In this document: one piece after another, positions 13,695-26,690 of the stretch
Position numbering within the stretch: the first letter of the stretch is position 1
Layout: each line of letters begins with the position of its first letter
NCBI RefSeq assembly: GCF_040412425.1
Contig: NC_089768.1
Location: forward strand, 3,032,501-3,096,500
DNA from: Macrobrachium rosenbergii
Lineage: Eukaryota; Arthropoda; Malacostraca; Decapoda; Palaemonidae
DNA: 64,000 nt
Direction of reading: 5' to 3'
Notes under the pieces: model-generated
Seen by the model: only the letters and a program-made list of their open reading frames with translations
The model's database searches: none
What the model was told of the DNA's origin: nothing
Position numbers and translations under genes: made by a program

Positions 13695-14965
13695 CGAGAT
13701 GAACTGGGTTTCCAGTCTCTCGGGGGTAAAGGATCCGGTGCGGACCAGCAGCAGAAAATGAAGTGCTGATTAGGTTGACAAATTTGGTGGTGGGGACATG
13801 ATGTGGACAGGCCGGAGATCCAGCATTGTAGTGGCTAGCAGCCCCACAGGATTTGCACGGGCCTTTTGGATGGGCTCGGTGGCCTGCAGTAACTGTTGGA
13901 GGAGAGGGCTGAGCGGGTGAATCGGGAGCGGAGTTCTGGCTGGTAGGGTTAGGCTGCTTATTAGTGCCGAGTTTGTATCGGCACTCAGCTTCAGCATGGC
14001 CCCCCTTGCAATAGTTGCACAGGGTCTTGCTAGGCAGTCCATTCTTCGGGCGAGTGGAGTTCGAGAGGTAGGCCGGAGGGATGATTCGCTTCTGAGAGGT
14101 GCTATGCGACTGATTGAAGGTTTCCCACGAATCAGCCATGCGACAAGCTTCCATAAGTGTGGAGGGCTGTTTATCGTTAAGATATACTGCAAGGGGCCCT
14201 GGCACACATTGGAAAAGGTCTTCTAGCATGGTCCGATTGAAGAGATCCTCAAACGTCGTGCAGGCCAAGGAGTCGAACCAGCGCGTCCCGGACTGGGTTT
14301 TGTGACATGCCCATTCCGTCCAAGACCAGCCGACTTCCTTGGCAAGACCTCGGAACCGTTGTCTCCATTTTTCTGGGGTTATTTCGTAGGCCTTTGTAAT
14401 GACTCTACGAACTTCCGCCATGTTGCCTCTCTGGCTCTTCTCCAGTGAGCGAAGCGCTGCCTTGGCTTTTCCCTCCATATGCTTGGCTAGTATTAAGGCT
14501 CTCTCCGTCTCCGTGGTGCTGTAGTTATCGAAAAGAGCCTCGATCTCCTCCAGCCATGCTTCTGGCTCGTCCTCAGTCCACTTGGGGACTAGAGAATTGA
14601 TGCTCGAAACTGGAGCGTTTGATGCAGCAGGTGTAGGACTGGAGGCTTGATGGCTAGCCATAGCTTCGGCATTCTCCATTTTCGCTCTCTCAAGCTCGAG
14701 CTCCTTCTCCTTTAGGGCTAACTCAGTTTCCTTGCAGGCTAACTCATGCTGTCTCCTTCTTTCTTCTCTTTCCCTTCATATTGCCTTTGCTCGGCTTCAT
14801 ACTTCCTTTGCTCGGCTTCATACTTCCTCTGCTCGAGTCTTTCTTCCTTCTCCCCCGCTTGGCCAAGTCGTCCACTTGCTCCTTAACCCAGGTAGTAAGT
14901 TCCGAGCCGGTGAGACCTGCCGCCGTCCCCAGCCCCAGGAAAGTTTTATAATGCTCTGCTGCCAT
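13672..14965 (-). CDS. Gag of the LTR retrotransposon (N-terminus broken by frameshifts)
   Basis: The long frame begins at 14679 and encodes a Gag with a SCAN/capsid-like core (from EPEAWLEEIEALFDNY through FEDLFNRTMLEDLFQCVPGP) and two zinc-binding motifs near the end: CNYCKGGHAEAEC (CX2CX3HX4C, one residue shorter than the usual knuckle) and CKSCGAASHYNAGSPAC. Upstream, 14965-14744 is open in other frames: it starts MAAEHYKTFLGLG and continues into a charged, repetitive 'KYEAEQR' coiled-coil that reads through only if single-base shifts near 14855 and 14755 are allowed. The true start is thus probably at 14965. Gag packages element RNA in cytoplasmic particles. The shifts lie in A/G-rich runs and may be assembly errors. 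Confidence 0.75.
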
Positions 14966-15724
14966 GGTTCTGGTGGGGAAGGGCGTCTAACCGGGTCGAC
15001 TGGGCGTATTTGGGCAGCGAGGAAGTGTCTCTTCAATGACGTGGCACCCTTTCAAAAGGTGGCACTGTAGTTTGGGTGTGCCGTGTACAGGTCACACTGG
15101 TGGCACTCAGTATCCCTAGGCACTGGTGCAGGTTAGGTTCCAGAAGAACTTTCTCTTCTGTGTTCCCTTTGGTTTTGTTTTATTTATTTTTCTGGATTCT
15201 TGCTTGGTGGCACTTATGGTGCCAATGTGTTCCTAGGGACCCTCTACTGGAGTCCAACTAGGCTATATGGGAGGAAAGGCACTCTACACCCCCTGCAGAG
15301 TGCAACAATCGAATGAGAGAGAAAGGGAAGGTAAAAGAGAGAGAGAGAGAGAGATAGAGAAGTAAGCTATTCCAGTGATGAGTGCTGCAAATTATTGGCA
15401 CTGTGGAATAAAGTGAATTTGGGTTTTTTTTTTTTTTTTCTTAAAGATCCTCGTGAGTGGCTGGTCCCAGTACCGGCCCCAGTGCTGGCCCCTTCTTTTT
15501 TTCAGAGGGTGAAAACTACTGTTTGCTTCGGTCTGGATAGCAGGCCTCACTCGTGACCGACAGTTTATCACTGTATTGTAATTACTCTTAACTTGTCCTC
15601 ATCTATTGTGGGACAGAGGTGTTTCTTTTATTTGGTTAAAGTATTCGAATTAATTAGCCTAGTGTCGGCCGTTCTTTCTTTGAAGAGGGTCACGTACACT
15701 TAGGTTAGGAATGCTTACTTGAAT

Positions 15725-15727
<3 letters not shown>

Positions 15728-15770
<43 letters not shown>
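15728..15770. repeat. (GA)n microsatellite in the LTR-element leader
   Basis: A 43-bp GA array. A shorter impure one lies at 15336-15360. Confidence 0.95.
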
Positions 15771-15775
<5 letters not shown>

Positions 15776-16160
15776 CAGTCAGCGAATTTCTTGCTGCTTG
15801 AGAACATGTAAACAAAGATTTTATACATGCACAATGGCATGGATCTTAATAAAATGATATAGATGCGTCGTCTTGGCTTCCGTAGGGATTACTTTATTAT
15901 CTTAATTTTCCCGGGAGCCGACGTCACAAAAGTTTATCGTAAAAATTTTAAATTTTCTTTATATGATTTTATAGTAGGTATTCGTAGGAACTTGTTATGG
16001 TACTCCTAACTAAGGCCTATCTTTCCCTGCCTAAATTATCTTTTGTTTTTTTTTTTTTTTGTCTACCGAAGTCTGTCTAACTTCTACTACGCCGAGAAAG
16101 TAGTTCCAAAAGGGCTGGGAGCAGAGTGGTCACAACAGAGAATGACAATAACAAGGTCTT

Positions 16161-16365
16161 AAGATGGCGGAAAATCCCGTTAGGCCTAAATTTCAAAGAC
16201 AACCTCGCGGCGCGAAGGAAACCCCAAAATGGCCGTTCTCTCACAAACAGTTCGAACAATTTCAAAACAACCGCGCGAACACGGCGGAGGGATCCAAGAT
16301 GGCGGGTATTTTCTTTTAGCACCAAATTCAAAAACAACGCACGAAACAAATGCAGGTATCCAGAT
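16161..16365. promoter_or_regulatory. Three tandem imperfect repeats with YY1/Pho-like motifs
   Basis: AAGATGGCGG at 16161, AAAATGGCCG at 16226 and AAGATGGCGG at 16296 each begin a 65-70-bp unit sharing a TTCAAAnACAACC/GCGCGAA core. AAnATGGCGGC is the known recognition core of the YY1/Pho zinc-finger factors, which also bind an analogous site in the leader of mammalian L1 elements. A role in driving the retrotransposon is inference. Confidence 0.4.
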
Positions 16366-16977
16366 TTTACTTTAAATATACCAATCATGCATAGTGTTTT
16401 ACGTTAAGGATGGAAAACGAAATTACCATACAACTTTGTGTCTTTTGTTATCGTATTCCTCACCCGGACATTACACAAAAGAATGAAAAGAGAAATGCTA
16501 GCCTGCCTGCGTAAATTTACGTTGTTGAACGGTACCTTTATTGTAAAATTACTATTTCAGTTCGTTTGCTACTTCACTGACACGGTTTTGAATGATTCCC
16601 GCTATATGCAAACAATAACGATCGGAATTGCCGACGCGATTTCTAAATTACTTTGTGTACATGAAACGGGCTCCGCGATTCGGCCTTTGAATACGTTATG
16701 GACGACTTAACTCGAATGCTCCGAACACAGTAAAATGCCATTCATAAATTATGTCTCTCGTTATAAATTATGTCTTACTCTGTTTCTACACCCTTCCTAC
16801 CTATGCTAATTCTCGCTACACTTGTTATTATAACTATTCTCTTGACTGCTTATTATTATGCCTCGTTCTTTGTTTGGAAGAGTGAAATGGAGTTCGATAT
16901 CTGACTTTTATTTTTTTGGAATTATTGTAATTTTAATTTCCTTTTCTCCAGATTCTTTCTCTAAAATGTACTTTAGA

Positions 16978-16995
16978 TTCTACGCAAGGTCGCCA
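16978..16995 (-). other. Primer-binding site
   Basis: The minus strand reads TGGCGACCTTGCGTAG one base after the 5' LTR. TGG complements the CCA tail of a tRNA; TGGCGACC also begins the tRNA-Arg-type binding sites known for insect 412/mdg1 elements (from memory). The exact tRNA is not established. Confidence 0.7.
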
Positions 16996-16996
16996 A

Positions 16997-17900
16997 TGTT
17001 ACGTGTGAGAGTCTTGGTTGATCATGTATTATTCAATTTACGTAAATTTTACGGCCCTGCAAACCAAGATTACACGTAACCTGTCACTTGAAGCCAAAAG
17101 TTAACCTCAAAGACAGACGTTAATTAGCCAAAGGTCGCCAGTTAAGGGTTATTAACCTTAACAAAGAATATTTGAGATGAATTTGATTTTAAACGCAACG
17201 GTTCTCCCAAACATTCGGACGCGAGGCATACAAAAGCATCGAGATTTAACCTGAGTTTGCTTACCTAAATCCTAGGTATTTTACTGGAATAATGGGGTTG
17301 AAGCTAACAACATAATAATTTGGCTTAATCTAGACTTCGTGAACACATATACCGTAAGTGGTGGCTGAAGGGGAACAAAGGAAATTTGAAATACAGAAAA
17401 CAAAGGATAAAAGAATGGGCGAAGTTTTGAACAAAAAGCGACTTTACCTTAGGACGAACGTTTTGCGATCAACGACCGACGTGGAGTTCTTGCAATTGTT
17501 TCTTCACTTCACTAATAGAATAATAGACAAAGAAAGGGGAAGAGGTCCAACTGGACGTGTTATCTCTCCGAAGCTTGGTTCTCTCTGAATTTCCCGGACC
17601 TGGCCTGGGTCAAAACAGGCCTATCAGTCATGCCTTAGGCGTCTACGCTTTGTTAAAACATTCGCCACGAGAGACAGGTAAAAAGGAAAAAAGGACCTTA
17701 GGACCACCTATTTTTAAAGTTGAATATGGAAATTTTCCTATAGGGTGGAAGGCCTAACTTCCCTATCCCGTTCTCCAACGGACGTTAAGGTTTGAACTGA
17801 AGATGCTCCTAGCGTGGGACAAAGCAATTTCCCTGTCTCAGTCAGGCTGATATTTTTATCCCTAAATGTTCGAGGGCGAACAGCGTAAATATTTATAAAA
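16997..17900 (-). repeat. 5' LTR (right copy)
   Basis: Direct repeat of 10879-11784. Promoter and RNA start are expected inside but cannot be placed. Its outer end runs into (TA)n. Confidence 0.85.
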
Positions 17901-17912
17901 ATATATATATAC

Positions 17913-17953
<41 letters not shown>
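17901..17953. repeat. (TA)n flank of the LTR insertion
   Basis: TA/TACA repeat immediately outside the 5' LTR, matching in kind the TA array outside the 3' LTR. Confidence 0.9.
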
Positions 17954-18737
<784 letters not shown>

Positions 18738-19208
18738 ACCAACTTAGATTCAAGATTTGTGGCTTCACCGATCTGCAGATTTTTCTCCAAATTAGCTGCG
18801 GAAAATTTGGTGATTTGTGGATATTTTCGTAGACCAATACTCACTAATTATCGTATTTTCGTGACTAAATATACATTTTTTATACAATAATATTTAACAG
18901 TACTAATTTTCAAATATTAATATTAAGACTAATAAGATTAAATAATAAAATAATAATAATAATAATACTGTACCAGTAATGATACATGTAATAAGTACTG
19001 ATTTTCAAATATTAATATGATTAAATAACAAAAATAATACTATTAAGATTAAATAATAATTCATAGAGCGAGAGAGACTTATGTGGAAAAAACAGGTATT
19101 TAAGCTACTGTACAGCTTCCTAAACTGGTTTTCTCACCTCATTATAGCTACACCACTCAGAAATGATATGCATTGAAATGACATTAAAGTGATATTGAAA
19201 TGATATTA

Positions 19209-19480
19209 ACCCCTTGTGGACGGGTAACATACATATAAGTTCGCATATAGCTTTGTGGTGGAGTCTGGGTAACATACATATATGTTCAAGATTTCGTGCC
19301 ATAGTGAAAGAATTTTGCGGGAAAAATGTTCCATGTGCCATAAATCGCTACTGGCAACTCTTCAGATAGCAGTACGAGAGTCTGAGTGAGCTGGGAGAGA
19401 TATAGTCTTGCTTGAGGTTTTGTTACTGATTTTAGTTCTTAGTCGGATATGGGCGAAATCAGAATAACGGCGAGTAAAAA
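19209..19480 (+). mobile_element. Truncated TTAA-type element, K family
   Basis: Begins at a TTAA with CCCCTTGTGGACGGG and shares the block ...TGCCATAAATCGCTACTGGCAACT with 54515-54545 of element K. No right terminus is found, so the copy is truncated. Confidence 0.4.
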
Positions 19481-19609
19481 AGTCTAGGGATGTTCAATGA
19501 TAACTCTGTACCCTTCCTCACATACCCTTGTCAATACCACACAACTGGATTATATTAGTGTATATAACGCAAACCCTAACCTCTATTCTTTGTGTTTCTC
19601 TGATATGAA

Positions 19610-20089
19610 GTTTTTCTTGGCAGGAATATGATCAAACAATATCTTGGTCTCATGTAGCCTGTTACGAATGGTTTGAGCAGCAACTTGAAGGGAGAGCATA
19701 ATGTTCTCTCTTTATAGCAACACTGGTTGTCAGGGGAGTTAGGTGGAGCTCCTTGATGTCTCCTTTAGTGATCATCCAATGACGAACCTTAATAGCAGTG
19801 CAACACTGGGGTGGTCGTCCTCTTTTTACAATGAATTTATCATGTTTCCTCGTTCTCTCTGTTGTTGTATCCCTCTATACATGGTTGTTTTATTTACGCT
19901 AAGCTGCCGAGCAATATCTACGATAGAAACATTAGTCTTATGCAAGCTAATGATTGTGGTGCGGCTGAGTCTGTTGCCGATCTTATTGGTGCAAGTGACA
20001 AGACAGTTTAGTTTAACTTTCCTGCCCGAATGTGGAGTCAAACGATAACATACGACGTTATGAGATTTTTTCTTTTTTTGTTTTGACAA
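19610..20089 (-). pseudogene. Tc1/mariner-like transposase N-terminal relic
   Basis: The minus frame from 20089 reads a paired-like helix-turn-helix segment (LSRTTIISLHKTNVSIVDIA, then RQLSVNKTTMYRGIQQQRER), the DNA-binding head of a Tc1-type transposase. A frameshift near 19828 is followed by KRGRPP, the usual GRPR-like hook, and near 19680 a 'QTIRNRLHETKI' stretch resembles the second helix-turn-helix. No DDE catalytic domain follows. The fragment is a dead 5' part of a transposase gene. Confidence 0.65.
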
Positions 20090-21734
20090 CGATAATGGTT
20101 GAATTCTTTCTTTCTTTATTTATATGTAATTTCATTGATGATTATTCAATATTATTTTATTAGTCAATAAGCTTTTATCTGGATTCGAAATATAGTTTCT
20201 CCTTTGACTCTTCTGCCCAATCATCTGAAGTGAAATTTTTCAAAATGTTTCGTAATTTTTCGTAATAAAAACTGCTGGTCCAGCTACCTTCCACCAACTG
20301 CCACATTTTAAAAATAGACTGAGTTTTGCACTACCAAATGTCATCATAACAATATCTTCTAACTCATCTTCTCTTTGCCAGTAAAATAAGGGTTTTAAAG
20401 TGATGTATTACAGTCAATTCTCCCAACATCTGAAATTCCTATGCTTAGAATTCAGAAACAATTCATAAAATGCACAGATACGCCTGTGAACCTCTCTGAA
20501 AATGACACAAAAAGCAAGACGATATGTGACCCTTGGGGATAAAATGAGCCTTTAGGACTGACACCATTTGTTTTGAAATAAATGCAACAGTGCATGTGGG
20601 TGATGTATACAGTACTAAAAATCAGAATGATTTACACTGCGTATGTGCATTTGTTTCCTGATCTGGTGCGAGAATGTGTTCGATAATGATAAAGTACCAA
20701 TTGTAACCAACCCTTGCTAAAATAAAAAACAACAGCACACACCTTGTTCATTTACTTTCAATAACAACAATTCTGTACAAAACTAATATGTTAGTTAAGA
20801 AACAAAAAATATTAGAATTTTACTACACGAATTCATTTTACAAAAATCTACATGTGACACACACACACATATATAATCCATTATTTATCTGGATTAATAG
20901 AGCCAAGGGCCTGTTAGATAATAGGATAATAGATAAGGGAGAGTAAAAAAAAAACCTATGGGCATTCACCTAACCTTGTCAATACCACATAACTGTAAAA
21001 CACTCATTATGCTTATAAACAACAACCACCACCACACTTTAAACTGAAAACTTCATGCAAAAGGAAATTATCTTTTTTTCCTCATATGTGTACAAAATAT
21101 ACTGCATAAATATTTTTTAAAAAATTTAACTCCTTCATTTCCTCTCTCATAAATGACAGTTCAGTAGGTATGTAGCCTACCTCTTTTAACCAACAGCTTA
21201 CCATGGTTTTATGACCCATAATGTATTTTTATACGGCAACTTTATCAGTTGTTACCATTTTGTGTTACCATTTTGTATTACCATACATGAGATACAAATG
21301 TGTATGCGAACTATTGACCTAGGCTAGGTGTTACACTCACAGTACATTTGGATACTCGTAAGTCAAACAAGCTATAACAGCTGTATTGAAGGTAAAGCTA
21401 ATGGTAATGAAAAATATATTACTTACTGAATCCATTTATAGTGCATTATTATCATGTTATATCATCATAATATGTATAAAACCAATTATCCTCTTTATGC
21501 AATGATATAATGTTTATGTTCTCAGAATCAGCTGATAGAGCCTACTACCAAAAGTTGATAGAGCCTATTACCAAAAGAAGTAGGAGAGTAATTTTTTAGT
21601 TGCTGAAAAAGCAAATCTATTACTGGGATTATTCTTTTTATTTTTTTACATAAATGTAGACGGGTATACTAAGGTAAACTATCATACTTTACTAATGTAA
21701 ACTCCCTCAAAATCACAAAACAGCTTTTCATGAT
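20090..21734. other. No gene seen
   Basis: AT-rich sequence with short poly-A/T runs; no supported frame or RNA gene. The 3' end of the tra2 transcript, if it extends past 23778, could lie here or in the next 2 kb. Confidence 0.4.
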
Positions 21735-22160
21735 TCACTTGTTTATGTCAGTTCTTTGGTAAGTGGTTGTTAACTTTAAGAGATGGTTATGAATTGTTAC
21801 ATAAGCCATAAGTTTGGTAATCTTGTTTGAAAGCCTAACCTAGTACAATCTACTAAAAATGAAAGTCGCTCTAGAAGCATAGCCTAGGGCAGAATGACCC
21901 ACCGAAAACGAAATTCACTGGATGAGCTTAGCTAGGACAATATGATCTACCGAAAATGAAATTTGTTCAGTAAGTAAAGACTATTTTTATTTTTTACTTT
22001 CATTTATTAAACAAAAAGAGGTGATTACTGAGGAAAAAAGGTTAGCCTATGTTATCTGAGGTATCAAAAATGCAACTTGCTTGATACATAAGATATATAT
22101 ATGATGAAATCATGTTTAGGAGACAAAATTTTAAGTTGCATTGTATGAGAGAATGAATGA
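21735..22160. repeat. Dispersed repeat R, downstream part
   Basis: TTGTTTATGTCAGTTCTTTG, AACCTAGTACAATCTACTAA, and GATGAAATCATGTTTnGGA blocks are shared with 34080-34450. No coding frame. Confidence 0.55.
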
Positions 22161-22784
22161 CATACAAGTATACAGTATACAACATATTTCACTTGTTTTA
22201 CTCATTTTGCCCTAGCATTGAAACTATGTTTGCGTAAGGCACTAGTGTTTACATCTTTAGCACATATGACATTTCTCAATGACGATTGTCCAAGCAAATT
22301 TCATCAATGTTGATGTCACTGTCTTTATATAGTGCATGCATCCGTGTGTGTGTGTGTGGGTATGTGTTTCTCAGCACAGTATCACATTTTCCATTTTCTT
22401 TTTTTGGCTTTGCTTAATTTACTGTACAATATTTCATTGCAAGTTTAGTTGACTCTAAGTATAATTATCATACATACAACAGTACACAAGAGAATATTTT
22501 CTCTCTCTCTCTCTCTTTCTACAATCCTTTATCTGACATTCTAAAAACCTTTTTTTTTCCTCTGTGGAGGATAGAGTCTTATTGTAAGTTTTAAGATCAA
22601 TGAAATTCAATGCCATTTTTAGTTCCCCTTTTGTGAAATTTCATGTTTACTGTATATATTCTTGTATCATACAAATTTCCAACACAATTTTTAGTAAAAT
22701 TTTAAGACGATGTATATTACCTGAGATGACCCTGGTTAGGCTGTAACTTCAATAATAACCATTTGCAAGTCAAATAGTGTAAGT

Positions 22785-23420
22785 GTATTTAATGCTGATT
22801 TTAATAAAACTGATTTTTTACTTAATGTATTCAATTATATTGTATATACTGGCATATCATTGTACAGTATTATAAAATCTGAACAGTGCAACCATGTATC
22901 ATTTGCATTCTGGTAGTTCACATTCTCAAAAACATCATTGCAATTACACTGGAATAACATGTAATTCAGAGGTACATTTTTTTTTAAATCATCAAAGCTG
23001 GGTTAAAAATGTAGGTTACCTTTATTTATAAAATCAGCAAACTTTAACTCTGTAACTCAAGTGATTTCATCAGTTCTGGACGTTGCTTCCACCTATTCCA
23101 AAACGTTTTGCAAGTCATCTTTTTTCAGGCGCAGCTCAAATTCTGTGTTATACTTTCTTAGGCCTTCTCCACAGTGAAAGATTAATATAAGCAAACTGCT
23201 GTCTCTCGATTTGGTTTATATGTCAAGTGCTTGCTGCTTTTTATGACAATGTTTTGCATGGCATAGTAAGTGGTTTTTAATTATAAGGCATAGGAATTAA
23301 TTACTAGACATGCCATAAGTTTCGGAAACCTAGTTAAATATATGATGATTTGCATTTGGTCTAACAAATGTTTGCTTTTATGCCTTTTAATCAGTTAACT
23401 CTTTAAGATATACAGTAATG
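22785..23420. repeat. Dispersed repeat R, upstream part
   Basis: Shares TTTTAATAAAACTnnTTTTT, CATTTGCATTCTGGT, TTCTGGACnTnGCTT and TATTCCAAA blocks with 32945-33290 and 33480-34440. A family without recognisable protein or terminal repeats. Confidence 0.6.
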
Positions 23421-23777
23421 TGCATTACCAGTGGAAATGACTGAAAATTTGACAGGCACAGTAAACCATACCATACTATATTCTACCAAAAATGAAACTC
23501 CCCCAGAGCCATGATGTATTGTATGCACAAAAACACTCAAAAACAGTTGGAATAGGTTGAGAACTACTCTGTGACCAACTCTGAACTCTCTGGCAAGAAA
23601 GAGGCAGTGCATCACGGGTCTCAAGACAAACATGTATTAGCTTGCATGTCACCTGCCAAGCAAACGACGAGTACCAAGACAGTTTTTTCTCATCAAAATG
23701 TGTTGAGTACTGAATTCGAAGAGTACCAAGATCTCACTGTATTCTTTACATGCAAAACAACATTAATAAGCACTTAA

Positions 23778-23931
23778 CTACTTACGTGGGGAGTATGAGC
23801 GAGATCTTGACCTTTCGTAGCGATCATACTTATCATATGATCGATCATATCGGTCATATGACCTGTCATAGCGGTCATACGATTTATCATAACGATCATA
23901 CCCACGGTCGTACCTATCTCCCCGATCATAC
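23778..23931 (-). CDS. tra2: transformer-2 exon (C-terminal YDR/RS tail)
   Basis: A TTTTGCAG acceptor (AG at 23933-23932) opens this exon, whose first base completes the Gly codon split from the preceding exon. It encodes about 50 residues of Tyr-Asp-Arg repeats ending in RSRSRSYSPRK and stop TAG (23780-23778). The RS-rich tail of Tra2 proteins mediates contacts with other SR splicing factors and is phosphorylated by SR kinases. The last codons lie inside a perfect 5' splice site: CCAC|GTAAGT (exon end 23786). Tra2 proteins of other animals commonly end SPRRY, so a further small exon downstream may supply the usual C-terminus while reading through gives the PRK ending. That last exon was not found. 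Confidence 0.85.
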
Positions 23932-24014
23932 CTGCAAAAGGAGTTATTGTTAAACTTCAAATCAAATCTGAAGTAATGTACCAGCTGACATTCAATATTT
24001 AAGAAAATACACAT

Positions 24015-24450
24015 GCTTTACAAAAATATTATAAAGTATTAAATTTTAAAATACATACTAATCCCAAGAGGGCAATCTCTCCAAATAATAAAACTGCAAA
24101 CACCTGAAGCTCTAGTAAGGTATTAAGTTCAGAGAAATCTATTAGGCAGTATGGAAGCACTTTTCACGCTCATTCAAAATGTTAAAAGGTATACCTTTCA
24201 TGTTACCTTATTTCCCGAGACAGCATCTGTCTGATAAGGGTCACCACTTACTGTTTGCATTATGCTGCAAACTACTATATAGGCAGCACTGAAGATTCCT
24301 TTCAGCATTCCTTTGGGTCAAACAGCACTACTACTGCATTTCACTTTTCATCCATTCTCTTCAGTCTCTCAGCCCTCAACAGCAAATGGCTTGGTAGTAT
24401 TCATTCTTTACTTAGCATTTATCAAGCACTGTTGCCATAACTTGGCTGTC
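24015..24450. other. tra2 intron, no feature seen
   Basis: Intronic unique sequence between the last visible exon and element D2. Confidence 0.5.
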
Positions 24451-24454
24451 TTAA

Positions 24455-26293
24455 CCCTCTAACGCCGAGCCTCTATTTACAAAAGTGTCTGTCGTATGCC
24501 GGCGGCGTTCGGGAGTTAACGTCGAAGCGGAAAAAAAGTTTTTTTTTAAAAATCACAGCACGCTTAGTTTTTAAGAATAAGAGTTCATTTTTGGCTCCTT
24601 TTTTTTGTCATTGCCTGAAGTTTAGTATGCAACCATCAGAAATGAAAAAAATATCATTATCATATATAAATATTGAAATATATGACAGCGCAAAAAAAAA
24701 TTTCATATATAATTGTATACAAATAGCGCTGTGAGCAAAACGGTTAAAGCTAACAAGTTATTTTTTTTTTTTGTATTGTACACTAAATTGCAATGATTTT
24801 GGTATATAACAAATTGTAAAACGATCAAAGCAACACAGAGAAAATATTATCACAAAATGATGCATGAATTCGTAACGAGCGGACATAAAAAAAAGTTTTT
24901 TTCAAAAATTCACCATAAATCGAAATATTGTGCTAGAGACTTCCAGTTTGTTGCAAAATGAAGGTACATGATTGAATATTACTAGGTTGTAAGAGTTTTA
25001 GCTTACAATTGCGTTTTTCGATCATTTCGGTCGAGTTAAAGTTGACCGAAGGTTGAAATTTTGGCACTTATCATGATTTACATGAAAATTTTTCAAAACT
25101 GATAAAAGATACAACCATGAGTTATTTTCTGTTGTATTCTAAATGAAATTGTGCACATTTTCATATATAAAACTTTATGTAACGACTAATATAAAACGGT
25201 GCAAACATTACGACAAAGTGACGAAAGAATTTCCGAGATGTTCAGCAGAGTTACCGCGCCCGGACGTAAGGAAAAATTTTTTTTTTCAAAAATTCACCAT
25301 AAATCGAAATATTGTGCTAGAGACTTCCCGTTTGTTGAAAATGAATGTACATGATTGAATATTACTAGAATGTAAGAGTTTTAGCTTACAATTGTGTTTT
25401 TCGACCATTTCGGTCGAAACAAAAGTTGACCGAAGGTTGAAATTTTAGCACTTTACGTTGATTTATATGGAAATATTTCAAAACTGATAAAAGCTACAAC
25501 CATGATTTATTTTCTGTTGTATTCTACATGAAATTGCGCACATTTCCATATATAAAACTTTCTGTAACGACTAATATAAACCGGTGCAAACATTACGACA
25601 AGGTGACGAAAGAATTTCTGAGACGTTCGGCAGAGTTACCGCGCGCGGACGTAAGGGAAAAGTTTTTTAAAAACTTCACCATAATTATCGAAATATTGTG
25701 CTAGAGACTTCCAATTTGTTGCAAAATGAAGGTACATGACTGAATATTAATAGAATGTAAGAGTTTTAGCTTACAATTCCGTTTTTTGACCATTTCGGTC
25801 GAGTTAAATTTGACCGAAGGTTGAAATTTTGGCACTTATCGTGATTTATATGGAAATATTTCAAAACTGATAGAAGTTACAACCATGATTTATTTTCTGT
25901 TGTATTCTGCATGAAATTTCGCACATTTCCATATATAAAAGTTTATGTAACGACTAATATAAACCGGTGCAAACATTACGACAAAATGACCAAAGAATTT
26001 CTGAAATTTTCGGCAGAGTTACCGCGTGGACGCAAGGAAAAAGTTTTTTCAAAAATTCACCATAAATCGAAATAATGTGCTAGAGACTTCCAATTTATTG
26101 CAAAATTAAGGTAAATGATTGAATATTACTAGAATGTAAGAGTTTTAGCTTACAATTGCGTTTTTTTACCATTTCGGTCGAGTCAAAGTTGACTGAAGGT
26201 TGAAATTTTTTGTAGTCGACGTACGGAACGTCCACTCGGCACCCAACAGACAATTTTAGTCGACGTATGATACGTCCAGTCGGCGTTTAAGGG
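24455..26293. mobile_element. TTAA-flanked tandem-unit element D2
   Basis: Second copy of D1: starts CCCTCTAACGCCG, ends GGCGTTTAAGGG, flanked by TTAA at 24451-24454 and 26294-26297. It carries four ~382-bp units (CACCATAA motif at 24911, 25295, 25677 and 26058) against five in D1, and the same pair of GTCGACGTA..ACGTCC motifs at the right end. It lies in the 7.7-kb tra2 intron. Non-coding. Confidence 0.75.
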
Positions 26294-26380
26294 TTAAGAA
26301 GAAGAGAAGAAAAAAAAAAGGGGGGGGAATTTTCTCTTTCAAACAAAATTATTCTAACCATCTTCTCAATGACATCAAGA

Positions 26381-26690
26381 ATAGAATAAAGAATTTAGGC
26401 CAAAGACCAAATGCTGGGACCTATGGGGTCATTCAGTGCTGAAATAGAAACTGATGATAAAAAGGTTTGAAAGGTGTAACAGGAGGAAAACCTCAAAGCA
26501 GTTGCACTATGAATCAAGTGTTAGGAGAGCGTGGGAAGTAAGATGGAAGAAAGAGAATATGAATGGAGCTACAGCAAAAGGAATAAAAGGGGTTGCAGCT
26601 AGGGGCTGGAAGGACGCTGCTAAGAAACTTGAGTAATGCCTATAAAGTGCAACGCATGAGGTGCACTGACAGCACTAACCCCCTACAGGG
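26381..26690 (+). repeat. Dispersed SINE-like repeat
   Basis: Runs from ATAGAATAAAGAATTTAGGC through GGTCATTCAGTGCTGAAA to GAGGTGCACTGACAGCACTA. It resembles a highly repeated decapod sequence known to me only by pattern; no pol III boxes are evident. The 60-codon frame through it is therefore not called as a gene. Confidence 0.45.

Larger units (their letters stand above)
14966..16977 (-). other. Long 5' leader of the LTR retrotransposon
   Basis: About 2 kb without a convincing frame lies between the primer-binding site and gag. It contains poly-T and GA tracts, a (GA)n array at 15728-15770 and three imperfect ~65-bp repeats at 16161-16365, each beginning with an AAGATGGCGG-like motif. Confidence 0.6.

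Noticed and set aside
12568..13769. Several plus-strand frames of 60-108 codons opposite the protease region
   Set aside because: GC-rich shadows of the minus-strand gag/protease frames; no domain.
26454..26636. 60-codon basic reading frame as a small gene
   Set aside because: Lies inside a dispersed repeat; no start context or splice evidence.
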